DNA of 64,000 bases from Gnetum montanum (GCA_015680685.1 MNCI01002813.1:713688-777687); one strand, 5' to 3'; numbered from the stretch's first letter, positions 1-13,197 are shown. Notes: generated by a model not told the origin, from the sequence alone. Numbers and translations are program-made.

Positions 1-211
1 TTTTCTTTAGCAAGTCATCTTACAAGCAATCTTTCACAATGTCTTCTTTACAATGCTCTTCCCAAGACCCAAAGTGTGTCTCCAAGTGAGAGCTAGTAGT
101 CCCCAGTGTGTTTTTCTTCTTAATCCTAAAGCCCTTTTTATAGGGTTCAAAAGGTAGTTACATATTTCAAAATATCTTAGCTAACTTCTCTCCCAAGTAA
201 GGAAGTTATAA

Positions 212-289
212 CTTGCCCAACAAGTTAGGAGATCTTACTTGCCCAACAAGTTAGGAGATCTTACTTGCTCAACAAGTTAGGAAGTTGTG
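212..289. repeat. 26-bp tandem repeat, three units
   Basis: Three consecutive 26-bp units built on CTTGCCCAACAAGTTAGGAG. The first two are identical and the third has a few changes. The surrounding 1-700 is AT-rich and I see no gene or recognisable element in it. The repeat resembles the short direct repeats found inside plant LTRs, but no partner copy elsewhere in the window shows that this is an LTR. Confidence 0.8.
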
Positions 290-639
290 ACTTGTACAAA
301 AGATTAGGAGAAAATCATGCTAATGTTGGCATGTGTATAGATTATAAATATTGTTTTTATAAGCTTATATATAATAATTTTTAAAATAAATCCAAGATCC
401 CTAATTTATTTTAATTTTTTATTTAAGATTTTAATTACTAAATGTTATTAAGCCCTAGTAATTCTCATGAAAGTAATCTAGCATTAGCTATAATTATCAT
501 GGATACTAACTAAAATTTATTTTCTCTTTTTCAATACAATATTGTCAAAGTATCTTTAACACTATGTATGTCTTAATTGATTAATTTTAATTTAATTTCT
601 CTATGTTATAGTTTTGGATTTTTAAACAATCGATAACAA

Positions 640-1260
640 CACTTTCCATTGTGAAACTGAAGGCATCATTGATGCAGAGCTTACGATGGTTCTGTCATCT
701 ATTTTTCCACCCCTTCTTCCTTGATTTTCTCATATAAAACAAGTGGTTGCAGCTACATTTGACATCTGGAACAATGCCATCTCCATTTTTCTAACTACAC
801 CAAAACCATAGGTGTCAGCAATGGCATTGGCTCTAGCTTGTTTTAACCGAAGAAGGTAATGTGTTAATGTTGCCTTCATCTTCATGGGAAAACATTTAAC
901 GTAGTTCCAACATCCACTAGAAAAGTAACTGTAACGGTGCAGGTCTCTCTGGTTAACCATATAACCAACAACAACGCCACTAGATGTAGACACAGTGTTT
1001 CTTTCATGTCCTCAATGGGATACTGTTTCTTTGTAGTTGTCATTTGTTCAATTCAGGAACTGTAACTTTCCAATTGCTACCAACTCTTGCAACTCCTTGT
1101 GATGATTTGGCTACCTCTTTCTTTTGTTGTGTTGGTCTTAGGCTTTCTGTTCTTACTTAGATTTATCATTGGTTAATGAGCACAATTGCAACTTCAAATG
1201 ATTTTTGAAATGCCTTACTACTAAATCGTGTTCCACTTTGGCTCATTCCATCGATGTAGG
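640..1260 (-). other. Unidentified coding-like stretch, minus strand
   Basis: The minus strand has an open frame of 87 codons (730-993). Upstream of it, in other frames, are further stretches with ordinary amino-acid composition, such as QQKKEVAKSSQGVARVG near 1,120-1,080. I do not recognise a family. It could be a broken exon or part of the 3' region of the neighbouring minus-strand Athila element, since Athila elements carry an extra ORF downstream of pol. No start context, splice site or partner copy supports a gene. From 1,260 to 2,280 I see only AT-rich sequence without a feature. Confidence 0.15.
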
Positions 1261-2279
1261 GCTTCAGAGAAACTCTGTGAGCCCACATTTCATGAGAGTT
1301 ACTGAGCTTTCGATTTTTTCGATGATGATTTCTTACAATATGCCTTTACCTTTGTCTGGCTGAGACTATTTTTTGGATTGTTTACAGAAGAAAATACACT
1401 TGATCTTGAGAAGTGTATCTTTCTATTCTATGCATACGCTTTTGGTGTCATCTGTTGCCTCGCCCATGCATACATTTAGTTTCTGGCTCTTCCCCCTTTT
1501 TTTTGTAGCAGACATAACCATGAATATTGAACAATTCAAGCATAAGGATAAAATATTTCCAAGATTTAGCACACCATTGAACACAAACCATTACTCGATC
1601 GTCTTCCAGAACTCCTGCAGCCCAAACTTGTGATCACAAGCATCGGCGTTTCAGCTAGCAGTTTGATCAGCTCACCGTGATCGATACGAATAGAAAAAAG
1701 GGCATGTCTTCTTTATTCATGGTTGATCTTTTCCAACATCTCCAAAACTTTAAATATTATATATTACTTTAAAATATATTCTACTCAGTCTTGCCACGTT
1801 TCAGTCCATCGAATGCCCCTTTCATATTGTAAACTTTTAATCTCCACTATTGGCCTTTGGATCGATGTTTTCTACATATTTTATCTGTGGGTTAACCTTG
1901 AATCGTGCCTTGTTTTGTAATATAGTGCTTTGTACATGCCATTGTCTTTATATAACCATGATTCCTCATAAATAATTTAGCACTTTAATTTTGTATCCTG
2001 AGAAGGTCTTAACATCATTTTTTTAAACAGTGAGTAACTTCTCCAAACCATCCATAAACCTGTAACTTTAAAGCCACATGCTTTATTTCTAAATTATCAA
2101 CCATACATCATTCTACAAGTTGTCTTTTCCCACTATCCACTCTTGCTATCCCATGAAATGGCCAAATGTGCCAACAACTTGTTTATGATCACAGGCTAGG
2201 TGTATTATTTTAATATTATTCTATTCCTAATTATCAAAGCTTGTTTATTACTCTTAAATATTCATGGTAATTAATTTAA

Positions 2280-4040
2280 TATTATTTTAAAGGATTAAGC
2301 ATGGAGAGCTAGAAAAATTTCAAAATATTGTTTGTCAAAAAACCAATTATTTGTATCCCCCATAATGTAAAGCATACCTTCAGTAGCTCAAGGGTTGAAA
2401 AATGGATGAAAATGAGTAAGCCATTTAGAAGTTAAGGTGATTAGAAGATTCTTGGACTCTGAAAAATTACAAAAACTTCTTATCACTATTGGAAAATGGT
2501 AAAAAATGAGGTAATTATCTCATGTATTTATAGATTTTTTGTGCTATGTTTACGAGGCTGCATCATGCAACTATTCTTAGCTATTTTTTCCATTTAGAAC
2601 CATAAGAATTTTGATCAAGTTTTTGAATGAAACAAGATCCAAATGGAAGCTAAAAAGATGTAGAACAATAGGAACAACATGAAAGAGGGTAGGTTTAGCC
2701 TAGAAGAAGCAATTCTATTGGATTTGGCTAAGTAGAGAAAAAAAATGGTTGCTTTAATAATATTAGGATAATTGATTTAGGAAGTGATCCATGGTAGGAA
2801 AATTAACTTAAGTTAGATCAAAGGAATTTAAGTGGGTCCTCCCCAAAGTAAGAATAGGACTATTATGCCTTTTTATACCTTCATCACAAAGAGTTTGTGA
2901 GCACCAAGGATGATGAATTATTGGGTTACCTTAAATTCCATACCCATAAAAGTAATTATCCCAAGGTTATGCTATATAGAAACAATACTAAATAATTTGC
3001 TATGATATGAGGTAGTGACATGGAAGAACATGAGATGAATTAATGGTAGAGAGAAAGAGAATAGGAAAGAGATAATTAGCATCCTAGCCACATGAGGTTC
3101 CTAGTAAAAATTATGATTAAGATGATCTAATACCAATTCATTTCAAGTTTAGACCAAGTCCATTCCACTTTTAGTGATCTCAAATTGAAATATGACTTCT
3201 TCACATTGATCAAAAGTTTAGAATGATCCATAAGGTACAACTATCACTCCCAAAGAAGAAGGAAGTAGAAAGAGCCTTAGTTAGAGGGGTGTCTTTAAGC
3301 ATGGATAATATGTATTTTTAGATCCATAACTAGTGCTTGTAGCTAATTATTGAGTCTAAGTGGTGTGCTTTGAATTTCCATGTTTGTTCTTTTTTTCATG
3401 GGAACCACACAATTCAAATACATGCTTCCTATTATAATTGAAAATAGAAGTGATGATATACCAATGGAGTATCATAGAACTTAATAATGATGTTGAGGGA
3501 AATCATATCAAATTTATTTGAGGTCACACCCTTTTTCCTTTTCATTAATCCTTTCCTAGTTTGTTGGGTATGAAGATCATTAATTACTTTAAAGCTACAA
3601 TGTGAAAGAACCTTTGTGTTTCCAGGATACTAATTACCCATGGATCAAATGGAATGAATGAATGGTGTGAACTCACTGCCTAATACCATTAGAAAATTGA
3701 AAATGTTTTGTAGAAAATATAATCCAAAGATAAAAATTGGCCTTTTGATTGATTAATCATAATAGTTATAGCTAATTTAATTAAATTTTTAGATTCATAT
3801 TAGTAATAACAAAATCAAAGATTTCCAATAAGACTAGATGAATTATTAAAGAAGAAAAAGAAAAGAAAATATCTAAAATAATAAATAAAATATTTAATAA
3901 AATGGAAAAAATATAAAAACAATGTAAAAAAAGATGTAAAATTGGTCAGCCTCATCAAGATGTTAATATGAATGGCCATATCCCCTATGACTATGTTAAA
4001 GGAAGGAGATTCAAAAAATAGAGCATGCTTGTACATGCTA
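2280..4040 (-). mobile_element. Athila-type 3' internal spacer, copy 1
   Basis: Non-coding DNA lying downstream (to the left) of a minus-strand integrase. Two other copies exist in the window, at 28,040-28,783 and 57,290-59,300. Shared landmarks are GTGGGTCCTCCCC (2,827 and 28,408; GTGGATCCTTCCC near 58,086), a GTGCTTTGAATT motif with GGGAACCACAC close behind (3,363 and 58,688), and an A-rich tract ending in a CAAAAAATAGA motif before the end of pol. Athila elements are known to have a long region between pol and the 3' LTR, and this fits that position. The 73-codon minus-strand frame at 3,815-4,036 is low-complexity F/L sequence at the pol/spacer border and I do not call it a separate gene. 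Confidence 0.6.
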
Positions 4041-4049
4041 AAATGTATT

Positions 4050-5170
4050 AATGTTTTTGGTTACTTTGGATTCCATGAATGACTTAAGTTGATGTATGTT
4101 CACTAACATACATTTGTAATGACTTGATGGGTGGTAAATGGTCATGGTCCTAAAAGAAATTGTTGCATGTATGATGTAAGGTCCTTCCCATAAACTTTAA
4201 AACTTAGTGTGTTGTGGTACATGCATGGGATTCTAGTAAAGAACCTTAACATCAAGTTTGAAATTAACTCTTCTTATCCATGCATCATGATGTTATTTAT
4301 GGTGTGTGTTGTTTACTTCATTCATCATCAAGGCTACTTGTCAATTCTCATCTATCCCATTAAGTATTATTAAATATTCTTTTTTGGGCTAGATTAATGT
4401 CTAGGTCAAGCTCATAGGCCATTTTAAGTGTACAAATTTTATCTTGGCTTGAAAATTTTGGCAACTTTTCATATGCTAACTCATAGGAAGAACAACTTAT
4501 AGGAAGCTTCCAAGTAGAATGATATGTCTAGAGAGCATCATTAAGTTTTGTTCTCCAATCCTTACTCTATCTATTGATTATTCCTATTAGGGTCCTAGTA
4601 ATTTTCCTATTAGTAATCTTAGCTTAACTATTGGCTTGGGGATGATATAGGTTTGTAAGTTTATGTTGGACCCCTAAGCATTGCATTAATTTTTGAAAAG
4701 TAGACTCTATGAAGTGTGTTCCATTGTCAAAAATAAGTTCTCTAAAGATACTAAACCTATTTATCACCTATTCTTGTACAAACTAAGTTGTAATGTTAGA
4801 TGTATATTTTGATACTACTGTAGTATCAGCTCACTTGGTGTAGTAATCAATGATAACTATGATGTATGCCTTTTCATTTAACATACAAGTCCCCATAAAG
4901 TCAATTTCCTAAAGGTTGATAGGCTCAAATGGTTTGATGCACTATTGGAATCCTTCCATCTGTACAGTCATTCTTCCATCTCTATAACATCACTCACAAG
5001 AAGAGGAGAACTAATGAACATCCTTGAAGATGATTGGCCAAAAGTATCTTGGCATGAGGATCTTTGTGGATGTCCTTCTTTTAGTGTAGTGGCCCCCACA
5101 AGGACCTTCATGAGCATTTTGGAAGATGCAAAACTAATTAGCATCAAGAAAACATCATCAAACTAGGCCA
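4050..5170 (-). pseudogene. Athila-lineage integrase remnant
   Basis: Read on the minus strand from about 5,150 leftwards. A degenerate HHCC zinc-binding region comes first (HEGPCGGHYTKRRT...YFWPIIFKDVH...C..C), then the core with EIDFMGT and AYIIVIIDYYTK, then LIFDNGTHF and TNLYHPQANS. These match the Athila pattern (GGH...WP.LFKD, WGIDFMGP, YILVAVDYVSKW, DNGTHF, YHPQTNGQ) in order and spacing. The enzyme would insert element cDNA into the chromosome. Several frameshifts and in-frame stops make it dead. It is the C-terminal part of a pol whose RT and protease follow to the right on the same strand. Confidence 0.85.
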
Positions 5171-5299
5171 TTGGTACAAAGCTTGTAAAGTTTACCTTGG
5201 ATTTCCATGTAATTCTTAACCTAGTGAAGAAACTGTTTCTTCTTCTTATTGTCCCATTTAGCTGAAGTCTCTTGTGTGGGAAGATAGAAGAAAAACTCA

Positions 5300-6570
5300 T
5301 CATAAAAATTGGTAACCCTTTGTTCTTAAACTTCAATTAAGTTAGCAAAGAAAAGTTCCTCATCCTCCTTGCTATCCTCCATGCTATCCTATCATAACTA
5401 AGAAAAATGATCAACAACTACGTTCTTGATTCCTTTCATGTCTGCCATTGTAAGGTCAAATTCTTTTAAAATTACCAACCACTATATGCCATAGGGGCTA
5501 ATAGCTGTCTTTTTCATTCAAAAATGGATGGTACTATGATCAATATGCATAAAAATTTGGTATTCAAGCAAATAGTGTTTGAATTTTTTCAACACATACA
5601 CCACTACCATGAGCTCCTTCTTAATGGTTATGTAATTTAGTCATGCATCCACAATGCTTCTGCTTACATAGCAGATGTAATATGGATGTTTTTGGTTATC
5701 CAATTATGTATGCACTACCTCCAATGTGTAGTTGAATACATCCATCATTATGTGGAATGGTGGCCTAGACCAATCAGCAACACGTAGAGTTGAAGTTTCT
5801 ATGATCTTTTCCTCAGCTACTAGAATGCTTGTTCACATTTCATAGTCCATTTGAAGGCTACATCCTTCTTTTTTAGCTCCACTAGTAACTTAAAAAAATT
5901 TAAAAAAATTTCTATGATGTGTCGATATTAACCAATATATCTAAGAAATGACCTCATATCTTTTACAGTTTGAGGTTGCCTACTAATTCCTTAGATAACC
6001 CATACTTTATGTGGGTTCACCTTAATCCCTTTTCCTAAAATTTAATGTCCCAAGACTAAGCCCTCTTGGATCATCAAGTCACTTTTCTACCAATTGAGTT
6101 GTAGGTTTGTCTCCATACCATGCTTTAGCACTTGATCTAGACTATCCAAGACTTGCTCAAAGTTGGTACTATAGGTGGAGAAGTCATCCACAAAAACTTC
6201 AATACAACTACCAATTTGCTATTGAAAAATACTAAGTACTAAGCATTGTAAATTTATGGAAGAATTACAATGGCCAAATGGGATCTTCTTATATGAAAAA
6301 GTTCCCTAGGGACTTATGAAAGTTATCTTAACTTGGACTTCCAGTGCTATTTGAATTTGATTATATCCACTATAACCATCCAAAAATTGTAGTAGTTATG
6401 CCCTACAATTTTATCTAGCATCTGGTTCACAAATGATAATGGAAAATGATCTTTAAGTGTTACCATTTTCAATAGACTAAAGTCTATAAAGAATCTTCAT
6501 TTACCTCTCTTTTTTGGCACAATCAAAATTGAGCTTACCCACTTACTATCTACTAAAAATAGATGAATTT
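5300..6570 (-). pseudogene. Athila-lineage reverse transcriptase-RNase H remnant
   Basis: Minus-strand motifs in order from 6,570 leftwards: KWVSSILIVPKK (entry to the RT palm), DGYSGYN (6,361-6,380), an IPFG segment, and the catalytic box FVDDF within EVFVDDF (6,180-6,200). RNase H follows, with KFKHYLLEY, a DHST motif and, near 5,400-5,470, EFDLTMADMKG...VVDHFS. The last corresponds to the EFDLEIRDKKG...VADHLSR signature of Athila-type RNase H. Both aspartates of the RT box survive, but stops and frameshifts interrupt the frame. The Athila lineage assignment rests on this RNase H motif and on the integrase motifs. Confidence 0.87.
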
Positions 6571-7179
6571 GAACTTAAGAAGTTATTTCAGTTTGTCCTT
6601 AATAACCTACTTAAGTTTCAGATTCAATCTTCCTTACAACTACCTCCTAGGTTTTATGGAGGAGTTTTTAAGCATGGATATGTTCTTGTCAACTCATGCT
6701 ATGACCATGAAAATGTTGTTGACCATTTTTTTCACTATTTGTAGTAGTAGCTTTCTCTAGAGTTGAATGAGATTAGCATTGATAATTATGACTTTTCATT
6801 ATTAAGAAAAGCATATTCTAATATTGTTGGTAAATCCTTAAGTTCAAGAGGGTTTAGCTTAAAATCACCAAGGATTTTCAACTCTTAGAAATTCATTTCT
6901 ATACTTTTTTTGATGAGTTGTTTATGAAGTTTCCCCTTTCCATCCATGTGGTCTATGTAAGCACTTATGAGGAGCTTCACTGGTTCCATGCATATTGTTG
7001 ATTTAGAATAATTATTTGTTGTCAACCACTGAGTATCTTCTTATTTTGTGGATTCTTCATATAGGAACCATTGAATATTCAATGTCTCAACATACTTATT
7101 GCATGCTATGATGAATGTACTTTTCATAGTTCATATCCTTTGCACATAATGACACCCTATGTCACTATATGTCATGCAT

Positions 7180-7620
7180 GGAACTTGCTTCTTCTTTAGC
7201 TTCATAAATTCATTTTTCTTGAATATATCCAAGGAAAGATCTCTGATCCCCATCTTTATATTAATTATATTAGTCTAAGCACTTTCCATGATAATAGAAA
7301 AGTCCCCTTTGTAATTATCCACATGGATCATCAAGAAATCTGCTAGATATGATCGACCACAGACGGTGATTACAATATCCTTCACTAGTCCCAATGGAAT
7401 AGAGATGTACTAATCAGCAAGTTCTAATCTAATGTTGCATTTCTTAGGTAGAGGTAGGTTCTAGGTATTTTACATCTTTTGATAAATTAAGTTCACCTAA
7501 AAACTTGAATCTAGTAGAGCTTTGCAGGGATCATTTCTTGTAATCTATGAATAGATTAGTGGACTTCTAGGATCATGTCATTTCCTCAGAAGGTTTCCTA
7601 TCTTGATCCAATATATGACC
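7180..7620 (-). pseudogene. Athila-lineage protease remnant
   Basis: On the minus strand the segment around 7,400-7,300 reads IPLGLVKDIVITV...YLADFLMIHVD. It matches the conserved block after the protease active site in Athila polyproteins (PLGIVEDVLVKVG...PVDFIVLDM). I could not see a clean catalytic D-S/T-G. The block lies upstream of RT in the expected gag-PR-RT-INT order. About 750 bp between here and the Tat insertion (7,620-8,367) hold only short fragments that I cannot assign. Confidence 0.65.
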
Positions 7621-8367
7621 AAATGAACATTTGATAAAATTTGATTTAAATAAGTCTTGAGGATAATTTTGGAAGTAGTTGAAGCACAATTAGCAACCAC
7701 AAATGTCTGTAAAGGTTTTGGTAGACTTATTGATCTAAAGAAAGCCCTCTTTTTAGGCTTATGCTTAGAACCACTCAAATAGCCATTTGACTATAAGTTC
7801 ATTTCTATTATGGCATTTCATTATTATGGCTACAATGAAGAGTTTCCTTACATAGGTGATGCAGGTGGTAAGGAATTTGTATTAGAAATTTCTAGATGAG
7901 TTGTTGGATACAAATGATAATAAGTAAAGAAAGAATTTATTCTTGAAGTGGAGATTCTATGATATTCTAAAGAATATTAGTGATGAGAGAAAGGAGTGTG
8001 GCTCATAAAGCCATGAAGAAACACAAGTCACTAGACATAACACCATGGTGGTGACATCTTTCATGACTATGGTTTTTTCCATTGTTGGTACTGCTTCTAA
8101 GATTAAGGTGGTACTTCACCTGGATAATATTGTATTAGATGGAACTATTTCCTATAACTTTTTTATGGACAAGACAATATCTTCGGTGATTGCATTCTTG
8201 CAAATTTTTGATTTAATGCATACACCCTAGATTCCTAAAGATGTAATATGATGGGACAACATCAGTTGGAATGTTCATATTGGTAAATTTTACATTCATC
8301 ATCATCTATTTCTAAACTTATAACCTCATCCATTATTCCAGTCTTTTCTTTCTACTAATAGTAATCC

Positions 8368-8372
8368 CTACC
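8368..8372. repeat. Target-site duplication of the Tat element, left
   Basis: CTACC directly before the 5' LTR, identical to CTACC at 25,226-25,230 directly after the 3' LTR. A 5-bp duplication is usual for Ty3/gypsy integrases. It fixes both ends of the 16.85-kb element. Confidence 0.85.
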
Positions 8373-9776
8373 TAAAAAACCATGAAAATTTCGAGGCCTC
8401 AACGGTCCAACAAAAAGCTGGTGATTCAGGCAAAGGATTGCAACAAAGCACAACACAGCAAGTTCCTTTTCTGATTAAAAGCCTATCTTACCATGCTGCA
8501 CGGCATAACACAAATGAATTCCAGAAGATAGCAAAATGACGGGTGCACAACGAAAATTTTTTGACCTTTCAAATTCTCTATGTTTCGAGAACCTTAGCTT
8601 TTTGGCATCTTACGCTGCATTATGCAACATGGGATAATGCAGCATAATGTCAGAAAGAAATCCACCACAACATTAAGGATGGAAAATGTCCAAAAACTTC
8701 AGCAACACTTCAATTTTCTGTAAGTGTACTATTTTATGCTAGATTATGCTATGAAGCGTAATTTGGTATGGTGTAGCGTAATTTGGCATGGTGTAGCATA
8801 ATTTAGTAGGGTGTAGCATAATTTAGTAGGGTGTAGCATAATACAAGCATCAGCAGTCCATGCGGTGCAATACACTCTCTAGCATACTATAGCGTAATCA
8901 AGAAATCACCTGTTGTCGAAGCTCCAACAAGAGAAATTTACACTGTGTTGTTACACTTTAGAGCGTAAGGTAGTGTGGCACCGCAGACCTCAACAACCAC
9001 CCCATCAAGTCAATGGCATTTTGCAAATTCAAGACACGCATCCTCTAAACTGCATATTTCTCTTGAATTTAATCTTATAAATTCTCCAGCTAATAAAGAA
9101 AAGGGGGGCAAGAAATTTCTCAAAAGATTGAATGAATTTTCTCTGTGAGTGATTTCTTTTGCCCTTCCATTGATAATTGTTGATAGCTTTTGACAAGAAA
9201 ACAAGAAGGATCAGTAATCGTAAGAATATAGAAGGCAATTGACAAGAATCTCCAGTCAAGAATAGCAGGTTGACAGACATTTTGCTTCAGATTGGCTCCC
9301 TTGTACACTACTAGAACGAGGTAGATCGACCTTTTCTTGCTTCATCTTTGAACAGTTTTTCTTGTTATTGGCACGTACTTTGCCCAGATCGAAGTCTACT
9401 TGTAATAGTTATATTCAATATATTTTGTTCATGAGGTGAATCCTAGATCTTTGGATTACCTGCATTCTAAATCTGATCTCTTGTACCTCATCCATACGTC
9501 GTAAATCTTGCAAATCATCATAAATCTATTTCATCATTTTCAATTACCCGCTGAGTTAACGATATCATATCTTCCCATAAAGATCCATCATTTTATTATC
9601 TAAATATCACAAAATTTTTTACTGATCAAGTAAGTCCCTATCTGATCGACAAGACCATTCAGGGCACCTTAGATCTATTTTCTCTCTAGCATGATCCTCG
9701 CACGAATCCATGGTTAAAACTGTGTACACAGACTTTCGTTCGGTATTTCCAACGATTGAAATTTTCCATTGTTACA
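8373..9776 (+). repeat. 5' LTR of the Tat element (1,404 bp)
   Basis: Aligns from end to end with 23,867-25,225. The terminal TG has become TA here and the end is ...GTTACA. The first 100 aligned bases show roughly 15-17 differences by eye, most of them transitions, which points to an old insertion and to decay of methylated cytosines. It contains four 20-bp units at 8,755-8,834 (AGCGTAATTTGGCATGGTGT type), where the 3' LTR has two. That accounts for nearly all of the 45-bp length difference. Confidence 0.92.
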
Positions 9777-10032
9777 GTTTTCTAGCACTAGAAGGAGGGC
9801 CTTCATATCTGATTTGCATTTTATGGGTAATCTTGTAAGCTGTCTATACCCATTGTTAATCAATGTAAATGTAATACCTCTAAGATTATTTACGAAATTG
9901 TGTGGTGCAGATCGGTCTCTTCGATGATTCCTTTGGAATCCTACAAGATAGAAAGCCCCGATTATTATCTTATTTCACCTTTGTCCTTCCAATCTCTACT
10001 TTTATCATCATTATCTTCGAATCATGTAAAAA
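9777..10032 (+). promoter_or_regulatory. Leader with candidate primer-binding site
   Basis: The expected tRNA primer-binding site lies just after the LTR. The best candidate is TAGCACTAGAAGGAGGGCC at 9,782-9,800, which would start with TGG before a G-to-A change. I cannot name the tRNA. The rest of the leader up to the gag ATG at 10,033 has no other visible feature. Confidence 0.4.
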
Positions 10033-13000
10033 ATGGTTACATCAACCACAGATTTTGACACTACCAACCTTGAGAATCCCTGGATCATGCAAGTCACACT
10101 TCCGGTGGTCGAGCCACCAACTAGTCCGATACGACCCCACCACTTCCTTAGGCTTCAAAACAAAGAGCCTGAGGAACATGCTCGACACAAGGAACACTAC
10201 AATTTCATCTACACTAAGCTAGTGACAAACCTACCCATGTATTTGCAAGAACTTGAGGAAAAACAAGAGTATGAGTTCATATACTACAATGGGAAGGAAT
10301 TTATTCCTTTACCGAATGCCACTGTTCCCTTGATAGATCAAAAAAAGTGGATTCTAGATCAAATGTTTATGGTAAAGACATTGCCAGAACAACTAGAGGT
10401 CTTGTTCCATGATGAAATGCTTCACAATGGACAAGATGATCTAGAATCTCACTCTGAAGGAGGTAGTCATGATGATTTCACCATGGCCCCTCCCTCAATG
10501 ATGTCTTGTGTAAATCCATTGTTCATGGTTACCATGCCTCTAACATTATCCAATACCAATTGAGTCCCCCATTCACTACGTTTACATTTTTTCTCTCCGA
10601 CTATACTTCTGGGTGAAGGTCCCTCACAGGTCATTCCCTAGCAGATGCAATTGCCTAATCCACCCCATCGTATGCTTGCACCTGTGTTACCACATGTACA
10701 CACGATACCTATGTTCCAATTACCTACAACACTGACTTTTCTCCTGACTCACATGATAGAGCCTACCACCATAGCATGGTGGGCTCCCAATATGTCTCTT
10801 GTTGCCCATCTTGTGCAAATGCACCACCATTCCCACCATCAAAGTCAAATCCCACAAATGCTAAACCCAGCTACGGAATCGCTACTCATGCCCCCATCTA
10901 CACAAGCAGCATATCCAATGGCACAGCTGAGAATGGTTACCCCATCCACACCAGCTACTGGATGGTGGATGCCACAAGCTACACCACTTGCAAGGATCAT
11001 CCTGATAGCACTGACTATCGACCAAGCTGCTGCCCCCATTCTATCACCCGGTGCGGCTCCACCATCTGCTTCATAGATGACCTCATCATCTACGGGCTTG
11101 ACTCAAGCCTTCCAGCTCATTCAGACCCATATAGAGGAGGTAAAGCATCTCAAGGTAGCCAGTTCTGACATGGTGCAAGTCATGGATTTTTACCACGATG
11201 ATCCTATTAGTCCAGCAATCCCTATCCTATCATTGGCACCAGGAGTGTCCCTTCCCCATTTCACAAAATACAATGGGGAAGGTGATCCCAATGCCCACCT
11301 AGTCAATTTTAGGTTAGAATCTTTGTTATTGCAACAATGGCCACATACTATAATCTGTGTTTTTGCTATGTCCTTAACAGGTAAAGCTATGGACTAGTAT
11401 CGAGCCCTCCCATGTGCCTCCATTTCAACTTTGGAGGAGCTGTTAACTCAGTTTGTGATCCATTTTAAGTATAACTTAAAGCTTGAAGTCACACTGGACC
11501 AACTCATGGGAGTTAAGAAAGACCTACTCGAGCCGGTCCAAAAGTTCATACAACAATGGAGCACCACCTTGAATGAAATTCGCGAACCCATCGCGGAAGC
11601 CCATCTACTGGCAATCTTCAAGGGAGCAGTTAATAACTTTATCAAGTCTAAGCTATATTACCTCACTCCCTACTCCCTCAGCCAAGCCTTTGCTCAAACT
11701 AAGAGTATTCAAGATGTAGCGGAGGCTAGCAAAGACCCAACGTATGTGGTCTACAAGAATTCTCACAACAAAGGTAAGGACAAAGGCAAAGCCATGACGA
11801 CTACAATTGTGGCAGTTGCTGAAGGGGACAAGAAGAAGAACAATAACAAGAAAATGCCCACAGAGTATGCTAAACAAACAACTATCTTGAATGGCATTAA
11901 TCAAGAAACTCCTTCTACCCCTGAAGAACCTCCGCAGCCGAGGCCTAAATTTGAGTGTAAGGATCGTTCAAACTATGCGACCCTACCCTTAAAGGCTTCT
12001 AAACTCCTTAAACAATTACTGGGAATAGGACATATTTGACACAAGATGGTGTCTAAGGAGGCTCTAAAATGCCACAGACACCATTGTGAGCTACTCAAGA
12101 ACCCTTCTTTGGCCCAACCTAATGAACTGCCAGTGCCCAAAAACTTTAAGTTGGACAAGTTCTTCGACTACCACCAATTGTGTGGCCATGACACAGACTA
12201 CTGCTAGGTGTTGAAGGATGACATTTAGCATTTGATAGATCAAGGTGACTTGATCTTAGATAGTAGTATCCCAACACATCCTATAAACCAAGCCATGCAT
12301 GTGTACCAAGACCCGTTGAATGCAAATAACACAGGGTACACAATCATCGTGGTAGGGGTAGAGGGTGATAATCAGGTGCAGCTAAAATAACCTTTTGTGT
12401 TACGAATGCATCCTCACTCACCTCAAAAAATAGGTTTTCCAACACTGATGAGTGGCACTCCAAGGCAACCTTTCATCCTTCAAACTCTGTCTTAGAATGC
12501 TTCCCCACAGCCCCCTATCATTAAAGCTATGGCCCAACCCGCACCCACATCTAGAGCACCCTTAGTCATTAGGGTGTCAAAATCATCAACTATTCCCCCT
12601 ATGCAAGGGAAGTCTTCTAAATCAACCTCTAATACTATTAATATGGCCAAGGACCCTCTTACTTTGGGGTTTCCCAAACCTCAACCCCTGGCTTCTATAC
12701 CCTTGGCCCCACTTACTAAAAATGACAAGGTCACACGAACACAACTATCTCCTCCTGGCCAAAGGAAATGCAACCCTTAGCCAAATGTCACTCCTCCCTG
12801 TGAAATTTGCCTCTTAGGGTGAATGGAGGAAGAAAAGGATGACAAATAGCCCGATCATGGGCAGGATCTCTTCAATGCCCTAACACAAGTCAAATAGGCT
12901 ATAGAACAAAAAAATACAACATTGAGCCTTTATGACTTTCTCATGACATCGCACACACATCATGAGGCTATGGTCCACATGCTAACGTCCATACCTATGG

Positions 13001-13197
13001 ATGAAAGCCTACCAGTGGATGAAGAAGCAATCCATTCTATCATGCTTCCCCTTACCGCTAAAAGAATTGATCCTACCCTGTTGACCTTTCACAAAGAATC
13101 CATTAAGGATAATATTGAAGGGTCAGGTGACAACGGTGCCCATGTTCATCACCATCTAGGTCAGCCAACATTGAATATAGAGGGTACATGTAAATGA
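10033..13197 (+). pseudogene. Tat gag polyprotein with pre-protease region
   Basis: One reading frame runs from ATG 10,033 to about 13,197 and is broken only by in-frame stops (for example at 10,561, 11,074, 11,395 and 12,037, and in the zinc-knuckle region). The capsid-like core lies at about 11,250-11,700 (FTKYNGEGDPNAHLVNF, then CVFAMSLTGKAMD, then LEELLTQFVIHFKYN), matching the F.G..DP..H...F, LTGKA..W and F...F pattern of retrotransposon gag. A knuckle-like motif DYHQLCGHDTDYC..LK..I follows at about 12,166-12,240. The segment LSLYDFLMTSHTHHEAMVHML (about 12,920-12,985) matches the region that precedes the protease in Tat elements. The protein would form the virus-like particle. Confidence 0.88.

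Noticed and set aside
4945-5166. Plus-strand 73-codon gene
   Set aside because: It lies opposite the zinc-binding part of the minus-strand Athila integrase and is a shadow.
8378-8382. Alternative Tat LTR start at 8,383 with target duplication AACCA/AACTA
   Set aside because: Placing the start at 8,373/23,867 gives an exact CTACC duplication on both sides, so the alternative with one mismatch is less good.
10776-11168. 130-codon plus-strand frame overlapping gag
   Set aside because: It lies in a different frame from the gag reading that runs from 10,033 to 13,197, so it is a shadow.
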